64,000 nucleotides of DNA from Planctomycetota bacterium (GCA_016709145.1 JADJEK010000002.1:682001-746000); one strand, 5' to 3'; shown: positions 1 to 9,175, counted from the stretch's first letter. Numbers and translations are program-made. The notes: generated by a model not told the origin, from the letters alone.

Positions 1-1109
1 TGCTCGTCGCCGTTCCACCCGGCTTGGAAGCGATCACGCGCGGCGAACTCGAGCGGATCGGCGCCGGCGCGATCGACGTCGCTCATGGCGCCGTGTTCTG
101 CGACGCCGACGCGACGCTGGCGTACCGGGCGAACCTCGAGCTGCGCTCGGCCTCGCGCGTACTCGAGGTCCTGTTCCACGCCGAACGCGACGCGCCCGAC
201 GTCCACGCGGTGTTCGCCACGTTGCCGTGGGCGGAGCGCTTGCGCGCGGATCGCGACGTGGTCGTGCACGTGCAAGACGCAGGTGTCGACAACACGCACG
301 CCGAACGCGAAGCCGCCGCGCTGCGCCGCGTCGCCGTCGAAGGCGCGCGAGTCGTGCGCAAGGCGGCCACCAGTGACCCGTACGCGATCACGATCAACGT
401 CCACCGACACCGGGACCGACTGACCGTCGCGATCGACACCAGCGGATCACCGCTGCATCGGCGTGGGTGGCGGCGCTCGTCGACGCACAAGGCGCCGCTG
501 AAGGAGAACGTCGCGGCCGCGCTGCTGCTCGCACTCGGTGTCGATGGCTCGCTACCGTTCGTCGATCCGTGTTGCGGCTCCGGGACCGCGGTCATCGAGG
601 CGACCTACATCGCGCTGGACAAAGCTCCCGCGATCCATCGCAAGAAGGGCGAGTTCGCGTTCGAGTGGCTGCGTGGCTTCGATGCGCGCGCGTGGCGCGG
701 CGTCCAGGACGCAGCACGCGCGCGGCGCAAGCCGGCTCCGCTGCACGTGGCTCGTGGCTTCGATCTCGACGAGCGCGCGTTGGCCGAAGCCGCTCACGAC
801 GCCGAGCAAGCCCGCATCGGCCATCAAGTGAAGTTCGCGCCCGGCGATCTGCGCGCGGTCGACCTCGGAGGTCCGGGCCATCTGTTCGCGAATCTGCCGT
901 ACGGCGTCCGACTCGAGGACCATGGCCGCGCGCGCGCCCTAGCGCAGCAATTCGGCGATCGGTTGCGCTCGGATTGGGCGAGCTGGCACGTGGGAGTCCT
1001 CGTGCCGGCCACGCTGCTCGCGGATCTCGGCGGTGCCCCCACGCGTGTGCTGCGCGTGCGCAACGGAGCGCTCGAGTGCGCGTTCGCGATCTTCACGCCG
1101 AACCGCTGA
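1..1109 (+). CDS. THUMP-domain class I SAM-dependent RNA methyltransferase (RlmL/Trm14-like), 5' end cut by window edge
   Basis: Probably methylates a guanine base in rRNA or tRNA using S-adenosylmethionine. The frame is open to the left edge: the codons before base 24 read LVAVPPG and run on into LEAITRGELERIGA, the usual opening of this family, so only the first few codons are missing. Counting from the codon at base 24, residues 40-140 fit a THUMP-type RNA-binding region. The SAM-binding motif DPCCGSGT lies at 181-188 and the catalytic NLPY motif at 290-293, a variant of the N-P-P-Y motif of base N-methyltransferases. The stop lies 6 bases from the stop of the convergent antiporter gene. 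The family is clear, but the target base cannot be told from the sequence. Confidence 0.85.
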   Translation, partial: LVAVPPGLEAITRGELERIGAGAIDVAHGAVFCDADATLAYRANLELRSASRVLEVLFHAERDAPDVHAVFATLPWAERLRADRDVVVHVQDAGVDNTHAEREAAALRRVAVEGARVVRKAATSDPYAITINVHRHRDRLTVAIDTSGSPLHRRGWRRSSTHKAPLKENVAAALLLALGVDGSLPFVDPCCGSGTAVIEATYIALDKAPAIHRKKGEFAFEWLRGFDARAWRGVQDAARARRKPAPLHVARGFDLDERALAEAAHDAEQARIGHQVKFAPGDLRAVDLGGPGHLFANLPYGVRLEDHGRARALAQQFGDRLRSDWASWHVGVLVPATLLADLGGAPTRVLRVRNGALECAFAIFTPNR

Positions 1110-1115
1110 GCCGCG

Positions 1116-2869
1116 TCACGTCGCGTCGTCGAACTCTTTGCGGATGCGCGCGAGCTCGTCGTGGATGCGGTCGACGTCGGCTCCCGTGTCGATGAGCACG
1201 CGCCTGGCCAGCGCGATCGCGGCCTCGCCCTCGTCGATCGCCGCGGCGCGTAGGCCGAACTGGCGCAGCACCGCGACGTCGCGCAAGTAGCGCACGCGCA
1301 CGAGGACCTGCAGCCGCGGATTCAACGCCCGGGCCTGGCCGGCGACCTCGGCGCGTCGCACCGAATCGGGCGTCGTCAGCACGAGGTGCGACGCGTGGCG
1401 AACCCCGGCCGCGTCGAGGATCGCGGCCTGTGACGCGTCGCCGAAGATCGCGGCCTCGCCGCGTGCGCGCAGTCGCGCGACGGTGTCCATGTTGAGGTCG
1501 ACGACGACCGTGCGCAGGCCCGACTCGCGCAGCAAGCGCTGGACGTGCTGACCGACCGGCCCGTAGCCGACGACGATCGCGAGCGCCTCGTCCGCGTTCT
1601 CGAGCTCGATCGGAGCCACGGCGGGATTGACGCCGGCTTGCTTGCGTTCGTAGCGCTGGGACAACGAACGCCACAGCCATGGACGCTTCGACAAGCCACG
1701 TTCGATGCGCTCGAGCCCTCGCATCCACAACGGGTTCAGCGTGATCGAGACCAGCGCGCACGCGACCAGCACGTCGTGCGCGCTGTCGGGCAGGATCGAG
1801 ACCTTGCGCGCGACGTCGCCGACGATGAACGAGAACTCGCCGATCTGCGCGAGGCCGATCGCGACCGTCAACGCGGTGCGCGGCGCGTGACCGAGCCATG
1901 CGACCAGCACGAGCGCGGTCAGCGGTTTCACGAGCAGCACGATCGCGAGCCCCGCGGCGAGCATGCCGGGCTCCTCGATCAGGACCGCGGGTCGAACAGC
2001 ATGCCGACCGAGACGAAGAACAGCACCGCGAACGCGTCGCGCAACGGCAGCACGTCGGCCGCGGCTTGCTTCGAAACCGGCGACTGCGCGACGACCATGC
2101 CGGCGAGGAACGCGCCGAGCGCGACCGACGCACCGAACACGACGGCGGCACCGGTCGCGACCGCGATCGACACCACCAGAACGGTCAGTGTGAACAACTC
2201 GCGCGACCGCAGCCGGGCGGCCAACACGAGCGCCTTCGGGACCAAGCGCGAACCGGCGACGGCGACCAGCGCGACCAGCGCCGCGAGCTTGACCAGGGCC
2301 CACAGCAGCGAGCCGAGCGCGTCCCCGTCGCCGGCTCCGCCGAGCGCGGGGATCAACACCAGGACGATGACGGTGATGACGTCCTCGACGATCAGCCAGC
2401 CCACGGCGACGTGGCCGGCCGGACCGTCGAGCAAGCGCGCGTCCTCGAGCACGCGCATCAGCACCACGGTGCTCGCGACCGCGAGCGCGACGCCGAGCAC
2501 GAGTCCGGCCGACGCCGACAACCCGAACGCGGTGAACACGAGGAGGCCCGCGATCGTCGCCACCGCGCTCTGGCCGATCGCGCCGGGGATGGCGATCGCT
2601 CGGACCGCCATGAGGTCCTTGAAGCGGAAGTGCAACCCGACGCCGAACATCAGCAGGATCACGCCGAGTTCCGCGAGCTGGGTCGCGCCGCGCACGTCGC
2701 CGACGAACCCCGGCGTGTGCGGACCGATCAAAATGCCGGCGAGCAGGTAGCCGACGATCGGCGACAGCCCGAGCTTGTGCGTGAGGATGCCGAGCACCCA
2801 CGCCGCGGCGAATGCGGCCGCGATCGTCGTCAGCAACGGAAAGTCGTGCACGATCGGCCCCCGCCCCAT
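1116..2869 (-). pseudogene. Kef-type monovalent cation:proton antiporter with TrkA-N (RCK) domain, interrupted by a frameshift
   Basis: Inner-membrane potassium (or sodium)/proton antiporter of the CPA2 family. The N-terminal part reads as about a dozen membrane helices, starting HDFPLLTTIAAAFAAAW and including LGVILLMFGVGLHF. It stops with TGA at 1979-1981 just after SVGMLFDP. The missing remainder (AVLIEEPGMLAAGLA, last helices, linker, then a Rossmann NAD-binding domain with GYGPVGQH and VVVDLNMD) continues at once in the next frame down to 1116. The break is within 1984-1991, where one base appears to be missing; restored, the product would be about 584 residues. An alternative GTG start at 2851 has a better purine-rich stretch upstream and matches the usual N-terminus. 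Either a real inactivation or an assembly error. Confidence 0.85.
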
Positions 2870-3004
2870 CGCGCCGAATCGAATGGGGGCGAAACCATAG
2901 CCGCGAGCGGCTCGAGCGCTTGCGCCGAACCACCCGCGGCTGGAGTTTTCTCGCGCGACATCGGCGTCCGACTCCGCGAGTCGACGCGACGACGTCGCGG
3001 CCGA

Positions 3005-3631
3005 TCAGACCGCGGCGACCGTCGCCTTCTCGGATCGGGTCGCGAGCTTCTCGGCGGCGAACAGGGCCAGCGAGCAACCGACCGGGAACATCAACTCGTT
3101 GACCGCGAGCGAAGCGAGTACCGCGAGCGTCGGATCGGACTTCGTGAACGCCAACGCGGTACCGAACACGGCTCCGACGACGAGGCCCGTGCGCACGTAA
3201 TGCATCGCTCCGGCATCCGATCGTCGCGCGAGTCGAGCGAGCAGGATGCCGAGCACGAGGTACTCGAACGCTCGCGTGGCCACGAGCGCGAGCGGGAACA
3301 CCGCGCTCGCGTCCGCGAGGCCGAGCGCGGACGCCGTCGACTTCTGCACGACTTTCGCAGCAGTGGCGGCGATCGGGGCGCCGAGCAAGCCGGCCAATCC
3401 CATGGCGCCCTGCGCGGCTCCACTCAACGCCCGCGCGACGGCGAGCGCGGAACACACGAGGACCGACCACGAGATCTTGCCGGCGAGCTCCGCGGCCCAT
3501 TCGCGCGTGGGCGCGTTCGCCTTCAGACCGAGCAACGCCAATTGGACGACGATGCCGAGCCCGACCGCGATCCACGCGACGTGGAAGAGCTCGAGGGGAC
3601 GGACCCTGGGAGACGCAGTGTCGATGGCCAT
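3005..3631 (-). CDS. Hypothetical integral membrane protein, 208 aa
   Basis: Family not recognised. The protein is mostly hydrophobic, with about five to six predicted membrane helices (for example around FHVAWIAVGLGIVVQLAL near residues 16-34 and a C-terminal helix after NELMFPVGC), joined by short charged loops and ending in a charged tail. The ATG at 3631 is chosen because GGAGG lies at a good distance upstream; a longer reading would add an arginine-rich stretch without helix character. It sits between the antiporter and phosphate-transporter genes, all on the minus strand, but gaps of more than 130 bases on both sides argue for its own transcript. A transport or envelope role is possible but not supported by any motif I can see. 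Confidence 0.7.
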   Translation of the reverse strand: MAIDTASPRVRPLELFHVAWIAVGLGIVVQLALLGLKANAPTREWAAELAGKISWSVLVCSALAVARALSGAAQGAMGLAGLLGAPIAATAAKVVQKSTASALGLADASAVFPLALVATRAFEYLVLGILLARLARRSDAGAMHYVRTGLVVGAVFGTALAFTKSDPTLAVLASLAVNELMFPVGCSLALFAAEKLATRSEKATVAAV

Positions 3632-3806
3632 GGGAGAGCCTCCGCGGCGATCGCGACCGAGGAGAGAGTCGGCCCGAGCGCCGCAGTGCAACACGCGGAT
3701 TCGCGCGCGAGTCGACACGGATTCACGACGACCTGGGCAAAAAGCTCGCGGGCGGCGACGCGTCCACCGCGGTGAACGTCGGGCGCGCTGGTTCGATCCC
3801 GTTCCC

Positions 3807-4838
3807 TCAGCGGCCGAACATCGCGTGGATGCCGAGCAGTGACAAGTACGCGAACAACGCGCTCAGCGGGATCGTCAGGATCCAGGCCGCGATGATGTTG
3901 CCGGCCACGCCCCAGCGCACGGCCGACAAGCGCTTGCTGGCGCCCACGCCCATGATGCAGGCGTTGATGCAGTGCGTCGTCGACAGCGGCAAGCCCCAAT
4001 GACTGGCGATCAGGATCACGGCCGTGCCGCTGGTTTCGGCCGCGAAGCCCTGCAGCGGCGAGATCCGGATGATCTTCGTCCCCATCGTCTTGATGATGCG
4101 CTTGCCGCCGGCCATCGTGCCGAAGCCGATCGCGAGCGCGCACGCCCACACGACCCAGTTCGGAACCGTGTGGTCGTCGACCGGCATCATCCACTGCGGC
4201 ATGCCCTCGGCCCCACTCTTGGTCCAGGCGAGCAAGGCCAGCGTGATGATGCCCATCGACTTCTGCGCGTCGTTCGAGCCGTGCGAGAACGCCATGCCGC
4301 ACGCCGACAACAACTGCAAGCGACGCGACCCCGCGTTCACGGCTTCGGGTCGAACCCTGCGGACGACCCACAGCAAGCCGATCATGAGCAGCAGCGCGAG
4401 CATGAACCCCATCACCGGCGAGAACACGAGTGGCAGCAGCACCTTCTTGGTCAGGCCGCCCCACTGGAACGCATCGGGACCGAGCGCGCCGACCACAGCG
4501 CCGAGCAAGCCTCCGACCAGCGCGTGCGAACTGCTCGACGGGATGCCGTACCACCACGTCACCAGGTTCCAGACGATCGCGCCGATGACCGCGGCGAGCA
4601 CCATCTGCTGCGTCACGGCCGCGGGGTCGGCGGCGAGTCCCTTGGCGATGGTCTGCGCGACCGCCGTCGAGTGGAAGGCGCCGAAGATGTTCAGCACACC
4701 CGCGAGCAGAACGGCCGTGCGCATCGGCAACACGCCGGTGGAGACGACGGTTGCGATGGCGTTGGCCGCGTCGTGGAAGCCGTTGATGTAGTCGAAGATC
4801 AACGCCGCCACGATGACGGTGATCAGCAGACTAACCAT
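3807..4838 (-). CDS. pit: Low-affinity inorganic phosphate transporter, PiT family
   Basis: Inner-membrane phosphate (metal-phosphate):cation symporter, 343 residues. The two family signature repeats are visible: FDYINGFHDAANAIATVVST near residues 15-34 in the N-terminal half, and ACGMAFSHGSNDAQKSMGI in the C-terminal half. Each contains the GxxDxxN or GSNDAQ core that binds the ion. About ten membrane helices surround them. The start overlaps the end of the upstream DUF47 gene by 8 bases, so the two are translationally coupled, as is common for Pit transporters and their PhoU-like partner. Slightly shorter than enterobacterial PitA (about 500 residues) because the central loop is short; this matches the many bacterial Pit proteins that work with DUF47. 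Confidence 0.95.
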   Translation of the reverse strand: MVSLLITVIVAALIFDYINGFHDAANAIATVVSTGVLPMRTAVLLAGVLNIFGAFHSTAVAQTIAKGLAADPAAVTQQMVLAAVIGAIVWNLVTWWYGIPSSSSHALVGGLLGAVVGALGPDAFQWGGLTKKVLLPLVFSPVMGFMLALLLMIGLLWVVRRVRPEAVNAGSRRLQLLSACGMAFSHGSNDAQKSMGIITLALLAWTKSGAEGMPQWMMPVDDHTVPNWVVWACALAIGFGTMAGGKRIIKTMGTKIIRISPLQGFAAETSGTAVILIASHWGLPLSTTHCINACIMGVGASKRLSAVRWGVAGNIIAAWILTIPLSALFAYLSLLGIHAMFGR

Positions 4839-5472
4839 GCTTGATCGCCAGGTTTCCCAAGGTCTCGGCGACGTGGTCGCAGTGGTCGATCGCCTGCTCG
4901 AGGTCTTCGAGCACTTCCTTCTCGCGCAGCAGTTGCTTCGCGTCGATGGCCGGGTCGTGGAACAGCGCGGTCAGCGCACCACGAAACACCGTGTCGCCTT
5001 CTTTCTCGAGGCGACGGATCGTGCGCGTGATGTCGCTCATGTGTCCGTACGCACGCTTGCGCAAGTGGGCGACGGCCGTGGTCAGCAGTCGTGTGCACTC
5101 GAGCAGCGTGTCCATGAGCGCGACCATCGGCTTGGTCGGGCGCTCGACCCCGAGCAGATTGCAGGAGCGCGCTGCCAGGTTCATCATGTCGATCACGTTG
5201 TCGAGGTCGTTCGACAGGCGATGGATGTCTTCGCGGTCGATCGGCGTCACGAACGTGCGCGCGAGCGCTTCCTCGACTTCCCCGACGACTTGGTCACCGC
5301 GGTGCTCGAGTTCGTTCAGCGCTTTCGCCGTCTCGGCCGAACTCACGCTGTCCTCGCGGAACCGCGACAGCGCCTGGGCGCCCTCGCAGGCGACGACGGC
5401 CTGGCGTTCGAGGTAGTCGAAGAAGTGCTCTTCCTTCGGCAGCAACCAGCGAATGACGTCTTGAAGTCCCAT
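4831..5472 (-). CDS. DUF47 / PhoU-like Pit accessory protein
   Basis: Cytoplasmic all-helical protein of 213 residues, related to PhoU and known as the Pit accessory protein. It probably controls phosphate uptake by the Pit transporter encoded directly downstream. The pattern of the family is visible: an N-terminal FFDYLERQA, then repeated acidic and histidine-containing helical segments such as LNELEHRGDQVVGEVEEAL (around residues 50-69) and TIRRLEKEGDTVF, with the E-x-x-x-D type metal-binding residues that PhoU-like proteins use. The ATG at 5472 is the first in frame, but the Shine-Dalgarno match is weak. It is the first gene of a two-gene unit with pit (8-base overlap). Confidence 0.92.
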   Translation of the reverse strand: MGLQDVIRWLLPKEEHFFDYLERQAVVACEGAQALSRFREDSVSSAETAKALNELEHRGDQVVGEVEEALARTFVTPIDREDIHRLSNDLDNVIDMMNLAARSCNLLGVERPTKPMVALMDTLLECTRLLTTAVAHLRKRAYGHMSDITRTIRRLEKEGDTVFRGALTALFHDPAIDAKQLLREKEVLEDLEQAIDHCDHVAETLGNLAIKHG

Positions 5473-5535
5473 GCCGCCGGGTTTTGCCAGCCCATCAAGG
5501 TCAGATCAAGAACGAATAAGGACGGACGGCAAAAC

Positions 5536-5577
5536 ACCGCGGCCGCACCGGCGTGAAGAGCCCGGTGCGGCCGCGGT
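5536..5577 (-). terminator. Rho-independent terminator of glnA
   Basis: A perfect 16-bp inverted repeat (5536-5551 with 5562-5577) encloses a 10-base loop. Read on the minus strand it lies 42 bases after the glnA stop and is followed by TGTTTTGCC, a short T-run as expected for an intrinsic terminator. Confidence 0.85.
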
Positions 5578-5619
5578 CCCAGTGGATCAGGGGCGGACCT
5601 AGCGAGGTTCCGTCGCCGA

Positions 5620-7056
5620 TCAGAACTGGCTCCACAGGTACTGGTTCGTGACCTCGTGGTGGAACTGGATCTCGGACGCCTTCACGCGCGCGCCGAGTGC
5701 CTTCGGGCAACGCTCGGCGGCGGCCAACTTGACGTCGGCGAACTTCGCGTGGACGTCCTCGCCGAGCAGCGAACGCGAGAACTCGCTGGCCTTGAACAAC
5801 CGGATCGCGTCGTGGATGTTGTCCGGCAAGAAGCGCGTGCGGCTGCGCTTCGTCTCGGTGTCGGCCGGATCCTGCGGCCCCTCGATCCCGGTCTTCAACA
5901 GGGTGTACATGATCATGTACGGATTCGCGTCCGGAGCGACCGAGCGCACCTCGACGCGCGCCGAGCGCTCGTTGCCGAGGGGGATGCGGACCATCGCGCC
6001 GCGGTTGATCGCCGACGCTTTGATCTGGTTCGGTGCTTCGAAGTGCGGGTCGAGGCGGCGATACGCGTTGACGCTCGGGTTCAGCATCAGGCAGATGTCC
6101 GACGCGCTGTAGAGGATGCGGTCGATGAAGTCCCAAGCCATCTTGGAGACCCCGTCCTCGCCGCCCTTCTCCCAGAACAGGTTCTTCGAGCCCTTGCCGA
6201 TCGACAGGTTCGTGTGCATGCCGTTGCCGTTCACGCCGGTGACGGGCTTCGGCAGGAAGCTCGCGGTCATGTCGAACTTGTTCGCGATCTGGCGGCACAG
6301 CAGTTTGTAGAGCTGGACCTGGTCGGCCGCGATCAGCGCCTCGGTGTACGAGTAGTTCATCTCGAACTGCGAGGGCGCGACCTCTGGGTGGTCCTTCTCG
6401 TTCGCGAAGCCCATCGCACGCTGCGCTTCGGCGGCCGTGTCGATGAACTTGCGCAGCGGGTCACCGGGCAGCGAGTGGTAGTAGCCGCCGGTCGAGATGA
6501 ACTCGAACTTGCCGGTCTCGTGGAAGCGGCGTTCGGCGTCGTGGCCCTGGAACAGGAAGCCCTCGATCTCGTTCGCCGCGTACGCGGTGACGCCGTCCTT
6601 CTTGAAGATGCTCTCGGTGTACTGCTTGAGCCGGCAACGCATGTCGGCCGGATACGGCTCGCCGTCGCGCGCGTGGACCTCGCCGAACACGAGCACCTTG
6701 CCCGGGCCGAAGATGTCGGACGGCAGCCAATAGAAGGCCGGCCAGTCGATCGCGAGGCGCAGGTCGGACTCGGCCTGCTGGGAGAACCCGCGGATCGACG
6801 AGCCGTCGAACGTCAGGTTGTCTTCGCTCTTCAGCAGGAACTTTTTGTCGTAGTCGAGCATGTGCAGCCGACCCTCGAGGTCGGTGAAACACACCGTGAC
6901 CGCCTTGATCCGCTTCTCGTCGCGCAAGTACTTGATGCGCTCTTCCTTGACCTTTTCGGCGGCGACGCGCTCCATGCGCTGCGTCTTCGCGCCCAGGTTC
7001 AGCTCTTCGAGCTTGTCGTAGGGGATCTCGAGGAAGTCGCGCAGTCCTGCGTCCAT
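5620..7056 (-). CDS. glnA: Glutamine synthetase, GSI-like
   Basis: ATP-dependent formation of glutamine from glutamate and ammonia, the main ammonia-assimilation step; cytoplasmic dodecamer in this family. The 478-residue product carries NLTFDGSSIRGF (beta-Grasp/catalytic boundary), GEVHARDGEPY, the metal-site region ANEIEGFLF, the ATP-site segment KPVTGVNGNGMHTNLS, and the glutamate-binding RxxxR region SARVEVRSVAPDANPY. The tyrosine in an NLYDLPP context, which is adenylylated in GSI-beta enzymes, is absent, so control by adenylylation is unlikely. The ATG at 7056 follows AAAGGA at a good distance; a longer reading adds only a proline/arginine-rich stretch. It is followed by a strong terminator and preceded by a palindromic site, so it is probably a single-gene transcript with its own regulation. 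Confidence 0.95.
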   Translation of the reverse strand: MDAGLRDFLEIPYDKLEELNLGAKTQRMERVAAEKVKEERIKYLRDEKRIKAVTVCFTDLEGRLHMLDYDKKFLLKSEDNLTFDGSSIRGFSQQAESDLRLAIDWPAFYWLPSDIFGPGKVLVFGEVHARDGEPYPADMRCRLKQYTESIFKKDGVTAYAANEIEGFLFQGHDAERRFHETGKFEFISTGGYYHSLPGDPLRKFIDTAAEAQRAMGFANEKDHPEVAPSQFEMNYSYTEALIAADQVQLYKLLCRQIANKFDMTASFLPKPVTGVNGNGMHTNLSIGKGSKNLFWEKGGEDGVSKMAWDFIDRILYSASDICLMLNPSVNAYRRLDPHFEAPNQIKASAINRGAMVRIPLGNERSARVEVRSVAPDANPYMIMYTLLKTGIEGPQDPADTETKRSRTRFLPDNIHDAIRLFKASEFSRSLLGEDVHAKFADVKLAAAERCPKALGARVKASEIQFHHEVTNQYLWSQF

Positions 7057-7391
7057 GGCGGTCCTTTCGGTTCGGTCGGGGTCGGGACGTCGCGGAGGTC
7101 GCCGTCGGCCGGGCGCTCGTCCCATTCGAACGGGGTTCTAACGTCGAACCACTAGAGGCGCAAGTTTAGTCCTAAACTTCACAACTTTTAGTTCTATGAA
7201 CGCCGATCTTGATCTTCATGACTCAGTCGTTCGGATTTCGGGACCCGATCGAACCCGTTCAGGGCCCCGCGCTCTCCGCGCACGAACGAGCTCGGCCTGC
7301 CTCTTGTTCGTGGTTCGTTCGTACCGTACGATCCCGCGTCTTGCCCTCGTTCGAGTTCAGGATTCAACCCGTTCAGGATCGGAGGATGACG
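7057..7391. promoter_or_regulatory. Divergent control region between glnA and the VOC gene, with two palindromes
   Basis: About 335 bases without a gene. The middle holds an unusually AT-rich island. It contains a perfect 8-bp inverted repeat AAGTTTAG-TC-CTAAACTT (7162-7179), followed 4 bases later by a second small palindrome AACT-TTT-AGTT (7183-7193). Against the GC-rich background these look like operator half-sites, most likely for glnA. No convincing sigma-54 element (GG-N10-GC) was found. The stretch nearer the VOC gene holds no clear promoter; its GGAGG at 7381-7385 serves the VOC start. Confidence 0.5.
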
Positions 7392-7862
7392 ATGTCGGTG
7401 CGAGCCGTTCCCCCTGGTTTCAACACGATGAGCGCGTACTTGATCGTTCCGGACGTCGCCAAGGCGATGGAGTTCTACGCCGGCGCGTTCGGAACCGAGT
7501 GCGGCGTGTGTATGGCTGGCCCCACCCCGGGTTCGATCATTCACGCGGAGATGACGATCGGTGACTCCACGTTCATGCTGTCGGCCGAAAACGCGCAATG
7601 GGGAACGAAGTCCCCGCTGTCCCTCGGCGGCACGCCGGTCGGCTTGCACCTCTACGTGGAAGACTGCGACGCCGCCTTCGCGCGTGCGACGCAAGCGGGC
7701 TGCAGCGTAATGTTCCCGTTGATGGATGCATTCTGGGGCGATCGCTACGGCAAGCTGAAGGACCCGTTCGGCCACGAATGGGGCATCGCCACGCACAAGG
7801 AAGACGTCGCTCCGGACGAGATGGAGCGCCGCGCGGCCGAGTGGTTCAAGTCGAACTGCTGA
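7392..7862 (+). CDS. VOC-family (glyoxalase/bleomycin-resistance, PhnB-like) protein
   Basis: A small cytoplasmic protein of 156 residues with the vicinal-oxygen-chelate fold. The opening FNTMSAYLIVPDVAKAMEFY and the later GLHLYVEDCDAAFARATQAG are the two beta-alpha-beta-beta-beta module starts. DRYGKLKDPFGHEWGIATH is the typical PhnB/YcgJ-like C-terminal motif (DPFGHxW). ATG 7392 is preferred over ATG 7386 because GGAGG at 7381-7385 then has a six-base spacer instead of none. No metal-binding triad can be assigned with certainty, and the substrate is unknown; PhnB-like proteins are often of unproven function. It stands alone between the glnA control region and a secreted protein gene. Confidence 0.85.
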   Translation: MSVRAVPPGFNTMSAYLIVPDVAKAMEFYAGAFGTECGVCMAGPTPGSIIHAEMTIGDSTFMLSAENAQWGTKSPLSLGGTPVGLHLYVEDCDAAFARATQAGCSVMFPLMDAFWGDRYGKLKDPFGHEWGIATHKEDVAPDEMERRAAEWFKSNC

Positions 7863-7997
7863 TCGACGACTCTTCTACGTCGCCCAACGCAGGCGGCTGC
7901 GCTCGCACGAGCGCTGCCGCCTGCGATCGTCGACATTTCGCGTGACCCCGGCGCCCCCGTGTGGATCATCCCCTTCTTCCTCGAAACGGAGAGTCCC

Positions 7998-9071
7998 ATG
8001 CGTCACGCCATCCTGACCACGCTGCTGTGTTCCTTCGCCGCCTCCGCGGTCGCAGCCGAACTCAAAGTCCCGAGCGCGCTGCATCAGACGATCGCGTCCG
8101 CGATCGCCGCGGCCGCCCCGGGAGACGTCGTAGTCATCAAGCCCGGTACGTATTCGGAAACGGTCGACATCTCGAACACTGTGGGGCTTTCGGTGATCGG
8201 CCTCGGCAAGGTCGTGATCGACGCCACCGGCAACACCAACGGGATCGTGGGGAACAACGTCAACTTCGCATGGCTGCAGAATCTGACGGTCCGGAACTCG
8301 ACCGGCCGAGGCATCGAGCTCACGAGCGCGAATGCGTCGCTGCTGCGCAAGCTGCGCGTGGAGAACGCGGGGGACGACGGGATCAAGCTGGCCAGCGGTA
8401 AGGCGATCCAACTGGTCGAGTGCTCGACGAAGATCATCGCCGGCGATGGATTCGACTTGTTCGCCGAGAGCTGCTTGGTCTCGAAATGCGTCGCTCGCGA
8501 AAGCCAGAACACGGGGTTCCGAATCGACGGAAATCGCAATCGCATCATCAGCTGCACGGTCGATTCCTCGCTCGCCCGGGGCTTGTCGATCGGGATCGAC
8601 GGAACGTCGAACGCCAATTCGATCGCCAATCTCAGGGTGAAGGGACAGAACGCCACCGGCATCGCCCTCGGCGCGCTCGCCGACTCCAATTCGTTGGCCG
8701 ACGTCATCATCTCGAGCTGCACGCAGATCGGCTGCTCGGTCGGTGCAGGCGCGCAAGGCAACACGTTCACGAAGGTCAACGTGACATCGACCGTCGGCGC
8801 CGGCTTCTTCGTGGGGAGCGACTCGAACGTGTTCTCGAGCTGCACGGCGAACAAGAGCCAAGCCGAGGGCTTCCTGTCCTCCGCAAGCGCGAACGAGAAC
8901 TTGTTCGTCGCGTCGACGGCGAAGAACTGCGCCATCGGCTTCAGTCTCGCCGGCGACGACAACACGGTGATGCGCTGCAAGGCGCAGAAGTGCCCGAACA
9001 CCGTGACCGAAGTCGGCAATCCCTCGAACACCTACGTCGACAACAGCTTCCTCGATCCCGATACGTTCTGA
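7998..9071 (+). CDS. Secreted right-handed parallel beta-helix protein (NosD/pectate-lyase-like fold)
   Basis: A 357-residue exported protein. The N-terminal signal peptide MRHAILTTLLCSFAASAVAA ends at AxA. The rest starts with QTIASAIAAAAPGDVVVIKPG, the classic opening of periplasmic beta-helix proteins, and continues as about a dozen coils of 20-24 residues rich in N-x-I, V-x-N-S and S-x-x-N turns (for example LTVRNSTGRGIELTSANAS and CTVDSSLARGLSIG). Cysteines recur once per coil, as in short stacked ladders. No catalytic aspartates of pectate lyases or glycosidases could be assigned, so a binding or structural role is as likely as an enzyme. The ATG is preceded by GGAGAG. It stands alone; the next gene, 104 bases on, encodes a lipoprotein. 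Confidence 0.85.
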   Translation: MRHAILTTLLCSFAASAVAAELKVPSALHQTIASAIAAAAPGDVVVIKPGTYSETVDISNTVGLSVIGLGKVVIDATGNTNGIVGNNVNFAWLQNLTVRNSTGRGIELTSANASLLRKLRVENAGDDGIKLASGKAIQLVECSTKIIAGDGFDLFAESCLVSKCVARESQNTGFRIDGNRNRIISCTVDSSLARGLSIGIDGTSNANSIANLRVKGQNATGIALGALADSNSLADVIISSCTQIGCSVGAGAQGNTFTKVNVTSTVGAGFFVGSDSNVFSSCTANKSQAEGFLSSASANENLFVASTAKNCAIGFSLAGDDNTVMRCKAQKCPNTVTEVGNPSNTYVDNSFLDPDTF

Positions 9072-9147
9072 TCGACCAGGTGTCCGAGGCTGCGCCAGCC
9101 GGCGCAACGAATCCTTGATCGACGCCGGAATCCGTCCTGAGGCGGCC

Positions 9148-9175
9148 GGGCGGGCAGTGCCTACACTGCCCGCCC
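9148..9175. promoter_or_regulatory. Perfect 12-bp hairpin touching the start codon of the lipoprotein gene
   Basis: GGGCGGGCAGTG (9148-9159) and its exact complement (9164-9175) enclose a four-base loop CCTA. The 3' arm ends at the base before the ATG at 9176, in the place where a ribosome-binding site would be, and no Shine-Dalgarno sequence is seen. It could terminate the beta-helix gene 76 bases upstream, though no T-run follows, or it could control translation of the lipoprotein. Confidence 0.6.

Noticed and set aside
3781..3806. A tRNA-like GGTTCGATCCC at about 3789-3799
   Set aside because: The flanking bases do not form the five-pair T stem, and no acceptor, D or anticodon arm can be drawn upstream, so it is not a tRNA gene.
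7141..7200. Possible sigma-54 promoter for glnA
   Set aside because: The only candidate has GG and GC separated by nine bases, where ten are required, and lacks the TGGCAC context.
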